Part shown: piece by piece, positions 4,847 to 6,649 of the stretch | Layout: each line of letters begins with the position of its first letter | Position numbering within the stretch: position 1 is the stretch's first letter | Assembly: GCA_020216625.1 (NCBI GenBank) | Contig: JAIUYB010000129.1 | Span: 1 to 6,649 of the forward strand | Source: Desulfarculus sp. | GTDB taxonomy: Bacteria > Desulfobacterota > Desulfarculia > Desulfarculales > Desulfarculaceae | Length of the DNA: 6,649 nt | Reading direction: 5' to 3' | The notes under the pieces: generated by a model | What the model was told of the DNA's origin: nothing | Database searches by the model: none | Seen by the model: the letters and a program-made list of their open reading frames with translations, nothing else | Position numbers and translations under genes: made by a program

Positions 4847-6382
4847 TCACCTGCCCCGGGGCCGCAGGGTTTGCCGGCGGCGGCTGGAGGGAAGGATGCC
4901 CAGCATCTCCCGATATTTGGCCACCGTGCGCCGGGCGATGTCGATGTTCTCTTTTTTCAGCATATCGCCGATGGTCTGGTCAGACAAGGGCTTGGCCGGA
5001 TCCTCGCCGGCGATGATGGCGCGGATGCGCTCCTTGACCGCCTCGGAGGCCACCGCCCCGCCCTCGACTTTGTTGATGCCGGAGTTGAAGAAGAACTTGA
5101 GCTCGAATACGCCCTGGGGGGTGTGGACGTATTTGTTGGTGGTGACCCGGCTGATGGTGGACTCGTGCATGCCCACGTCCTCGGCCACGTCGCGCAGGAC
5201 CAGCGGCTTGAGGTAGGCGATGCCTTTTTCCAGGAACTCGCGCTGGAAACCGACGATGCTCTCGGTGACTTTGTAGATGGTGCGCTGGCGCTGGTGGATG
5301 GAACGGATCAGCCAAACCGCGCTCCGAAGCTTGCTCTGCACGTATTCCTTGGCCTCGGCCGAGGCCCCCTGGCTCAGGGCGTCCTTGTAATAGCTGTTCA
5401 CCCGCAGCTTGGGCAGGCCGTCCTCGTTGAGCACGATGACGAACTCGTTGTCCATCTTGTAGACATAGATGTCAGGGGTGATGTACTGGGGCTCCTCCTC
5501 GCTCACCTGGCGTCCGGGCTTGGGGTCCAGCTTGCGGATCACCTCCAGGGCGTCGGCCACCTCGTCCAGGCTGACCCCCAGGCGTTTGGCGATGACCTGG
5601 TAGTTGCGCCGCTCCAGGTCGCCCAGGTGCTGCTCCAGGATGTCGAAGACCAGATCGTGGCCGGGGTAGAGCTCGGTGGCCTGGATGAGCAGGCATTCCT
5701 GGAGGTCGCGGGCGGCCACCCCCAGGGGGTCGAACTGCTGGATCACCTTGAGCACCGTCTCCACCGCCGCGCTGTCGGTCTGGGCGGTCTGGGCCAGGTC
5801 ATCCAGGGAAACTTGCAGGTAGCCGTCCTCGTTGAGGTTGCCGATGATCAGGGCCCCGATGGTCATCTGGTCCTCGTTGAGTGCGGCCATGCGCAACTGC
5901 CAGAGCAGGTGCTCCTTGAGCGAGGCGGACTTGGTGAGCATGGCCTCGAAGGAGGGGGCCTCGCGATCCTCCATGCCCCCGACCTCGCCCCCGGCCGGGG
6001 CGGAGGAGTATTCGCCCAGGTAGTTCTCCCAGTCGAAGTCCTCCTTCACCTCGTCGGTCAGCCGCACCTCGTCCAGGCCGTCGGCCGCCTCGCGAGCCTC
6101 GCTGGCCGGGCCGGCGTCGGTCTCCCCGCCGGTCTCGTAGGCCGTCTCGCTGGCCTCGGTGCGCTCGGCGGAGGCGCTGGTCTCGGCCTCCAACTGGCTG
6201 GCCTCGGCCTCGCCCAGCATCTCCTCGGCCTCCTCCAGCATGGGGTTTTCCAACAACTCCTGCTGGATGGTCTCGGCCAGCTCCAGGCGGTTGAGCTGCA
6301 AGAGCTTGATAGCCTGCTGCAACTGGGGGGTCATCACCAGTTGCTGGCTCAGCTTGAGGCTTTGTTTGATCTCCAGGCCCAT
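4847..6382 (-). CDS. rpoN: RNA polymerase sigma-54 factor
   Basis: Alternative sigma factor that directs core polymerase to -24/-12 promoters and needs AAA+ enhancer-binding activators. At 511 residues it is full length. Region I (1-50) is the Gln/Leu-rich activator-response segment beginning MGLEIKQSLKLSQQLVMTP. Region II (about 51-125) is strongly acidic with many Glu/Ala/Ser and ends in DFDWENYLGEYS. The core-binding region spans about 140-300 and includes FDPLGVAARDLQECL (217-231). The DNA-binding part has the helix-turn-helix VLRDVAEDVGMHESTISRVT (395-414), NKYVHTPQGVFELKFFF (416-432) and the RpoN box ARRTVAKYRE (483-492). The tail is arginine-rich (RRRQTLRPRGR). The start is ATG at 6382, matching the conserved N-terminus; the Shine-Dalgarno is poor (GGGCGAG, 6395-6389). 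It follows lptB by 115 nt. Targets cannot be told from this window. Confidence 0.98.
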   Translation of the reverse strand: MGLEIKQSLKLSQQLVMTPQLQQAIKLLQLNRLELAETIQQELLENPMLEEAEEMLGEAEASQLEAETSASAERTEASETAYETGGETDAGPASEAREAADGLDEVRLTDEVKEDFDWENYLGEYSSAPAGGEVGGMEDREAPSFEAMLTKSASLKEHLLWQLRMAALNEDQMTIGALIIGNLNEDGYLQVSLDDLAQTAQTDSAAVETVLKVIQQFDPLGVAARDLQECLLIQATELYPGHDLVFDILEQHLGDLERRNYQVIAKRLGVSLDEVADALEVIRKLDPKPGRQVSEEEPQYITPDIYVYKMDNEFVIVLNEDGLPKLRVNSYYKDALSQGASAEAKEYVQSKLRSAVWLIRSIHQRQRTIYKVTESIVGFQREFLEKGIAYLKPLVLRDVAEDVGMHESTISRVTTNKYVHTPQGVFELKFFFNSGINKVEGGAVASEAVKERIRAIIAGEDPAKPLSDQTIGDMLKKENIDIARRTVAKYREMLGILPSSRRRQTLRPRGR

Positions 6383-6391
6383 GGTTAGCTC

Positions 6392-6469
6392 GCCCGGCCA
6401 AGGTTGGGGCGCTGGCTCGCGCGGGGACGAACCGGAGCCCGGCCAATCTGGAGGTCGCGCGGGGGACGA
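6392..6469 (-). repeat. Duplicated motif pair (A-B-A-B) in the lptB-rpoN spacer
   Basis: On the minus strand the motif TCGTCCCC(C)GCGCGA occurs at 6469-6455 and again at 6430-6417. The motif TTGGCCGGGC occurs at 6446-6437 and again at 6401-6392. The order is A-B-A-B with 8 and 15 nt between A and B. It looks like an old imperfect tandem duplication of about 40 bp, or paired binding sites upstream of rpoN. No clear -35/-10 boxes were seen in this spacer. Confidence 0.45.
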
Positions 6470-6497
6470 TCGTGGCTGTGGGGCGGGCGGATCATGA

Positions 6498-6649
6498 CTA
6501 CAGACGGAACCTTTCTCCCAAATAGATGCGGCGGGCGATTTCGCTCTGGGCCAGGGTCTCCGGGTCGCCCTCCTCCAGCAGGGAGCCCTCGTTGAGGATG
6601 TAGGCCCGGTCGCAGACCCCCAGGGTCTCGCGCACGTTGTGGTCGCTGA
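6498..6649 (-). CDS. lptB: LPS export ABC transporter ATP-binding protein, C-terminal end (5' part beyond the window)
   Basis: Cytoplasmic ATPase of the LptB2FGC complex, which extracts LPS from the inner membrane and drives it across the LptA bridge to the outer membrane. Only the last 49 complete codons are present. They read SDHNVRETLGVCDRAYIL and end RRIYLGERFRL before TAG. SDHNVRET carries the H-loop (switch) histidine, and the closing YLGE-x-FRL is a hallmark of LptB rather than of other ABC ATPases. The Walker A, Q-loop and signature motifs must lie beyond the right edge. The neighbouring rpoN is its usual partner in proteobacteria, which supports the assignment. Confidence 0.95.
   Translation of the reverse strand, partial: SDHNVRETLGVCDRAYILNEGSLLEEGDPETLAQSEIARRIYLGERFRL

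Noticed and set aside
4088..6388. A 766-codon open frame on the plus strand, antisense to hpf and rpoN
   Set aside because: It is in codon register with both sense genes, so its stops would correspond to sense TTA, CTA and TCA codons, which are rare in such GC-rich DNA. The translation is low-complexity (Leu/Gly/Val/Asp/His-rich) with no recognisable domain.
1..6649. A previously undescribed multi-gene system, CRISPR array, mobile element or RNA gene
   Set aside because: Every gene maps to a known conserved family in a known order. There are no spaced repeats of CRISPR type, no transposase or integrase, no terminal inverted repeats and no tRNA-like cloverleaf visible.

Overview
The window is a high-G+C stretch from a Gram-negative bacterium. 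All nine recognisable genes lie on the minus strand, so the biological order runs from the right edge to the left: lptB (3' end only), rpoN, hpf (long form), ptsN, rapZ, a mannose-family PTS EIIA gene, rimI, gap, and pgk (5' part only). LptB implies an outer membrane with LPS. A long-form HPF, a lone mannose-type EIIA directly behind rapZ, and the high G+C fit a deltaproteobacterium in the broad sense (Desulfobacterota, possibly Desulfarculales-like). That placement is inferred from gene order and remembered family resemblance, not from a search.

Right-hand block (6649 to 1849): this is the classic lptB-rpoN-hpf-ptsN-rapZ neighbourhood. It joins LPS export, sigma-54, ribosome hibernation, the nitrogen-type PTS phosphoryl acceptor EIIA-Ntr, the P-loop protein RapZ and a second EIIA. 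From ptsN to rimI the genes are tightly packed: a 5-nt gap, a 4-nt GTGA overlap and a 26-nt overlap. Three successive genes (rapZ, EIIA, rimI) start with TTG, GTG and TTG, which suggests one translationally coupled message. HPr and Enzyme I, the phosphate donors both EIIA proteins would need, are not in the window. The rpoN-hpf spacer (about 200 nt) holds a consensus -35 box with a weak -10 and two inverted repeats. The lptB-rpoN spacer (about 115 nt) holds two short motifs, each present twice in the order A-B-A-B.

Left-hand block (1848 to 1): gap and pgk form a lower-glycolysis/gluconeogenesis pair. A good sigma-70-type promoter overlaps the end of rimI and would give gap a leader of about 137 nt. 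That leader can fold into a compact three-way junction (1740-1801) and a UUCG-capped hairpin directly against the gap ribosome-binding site. A strong hairpin with an imperfect U-tract separates gap from pgk. The encoded GAPDH lacks the Asp that normally enforces NAD specificity and has Gly-Ser where NAD-specific enzymes usually have Leu-Pro, so NADP use is plausible.

I see no mobile element, CRISPR array, tRNA, rRNA or defence system. The protein content is ordinary conserved housekeeping. The parts most worth a second look are non-coding: the gap leader RNA, the gap-pgk hairpin with its spare third arm, and the duplicated motifs upstream of rpoN. No gene-free stretch exceeds 300 bases.
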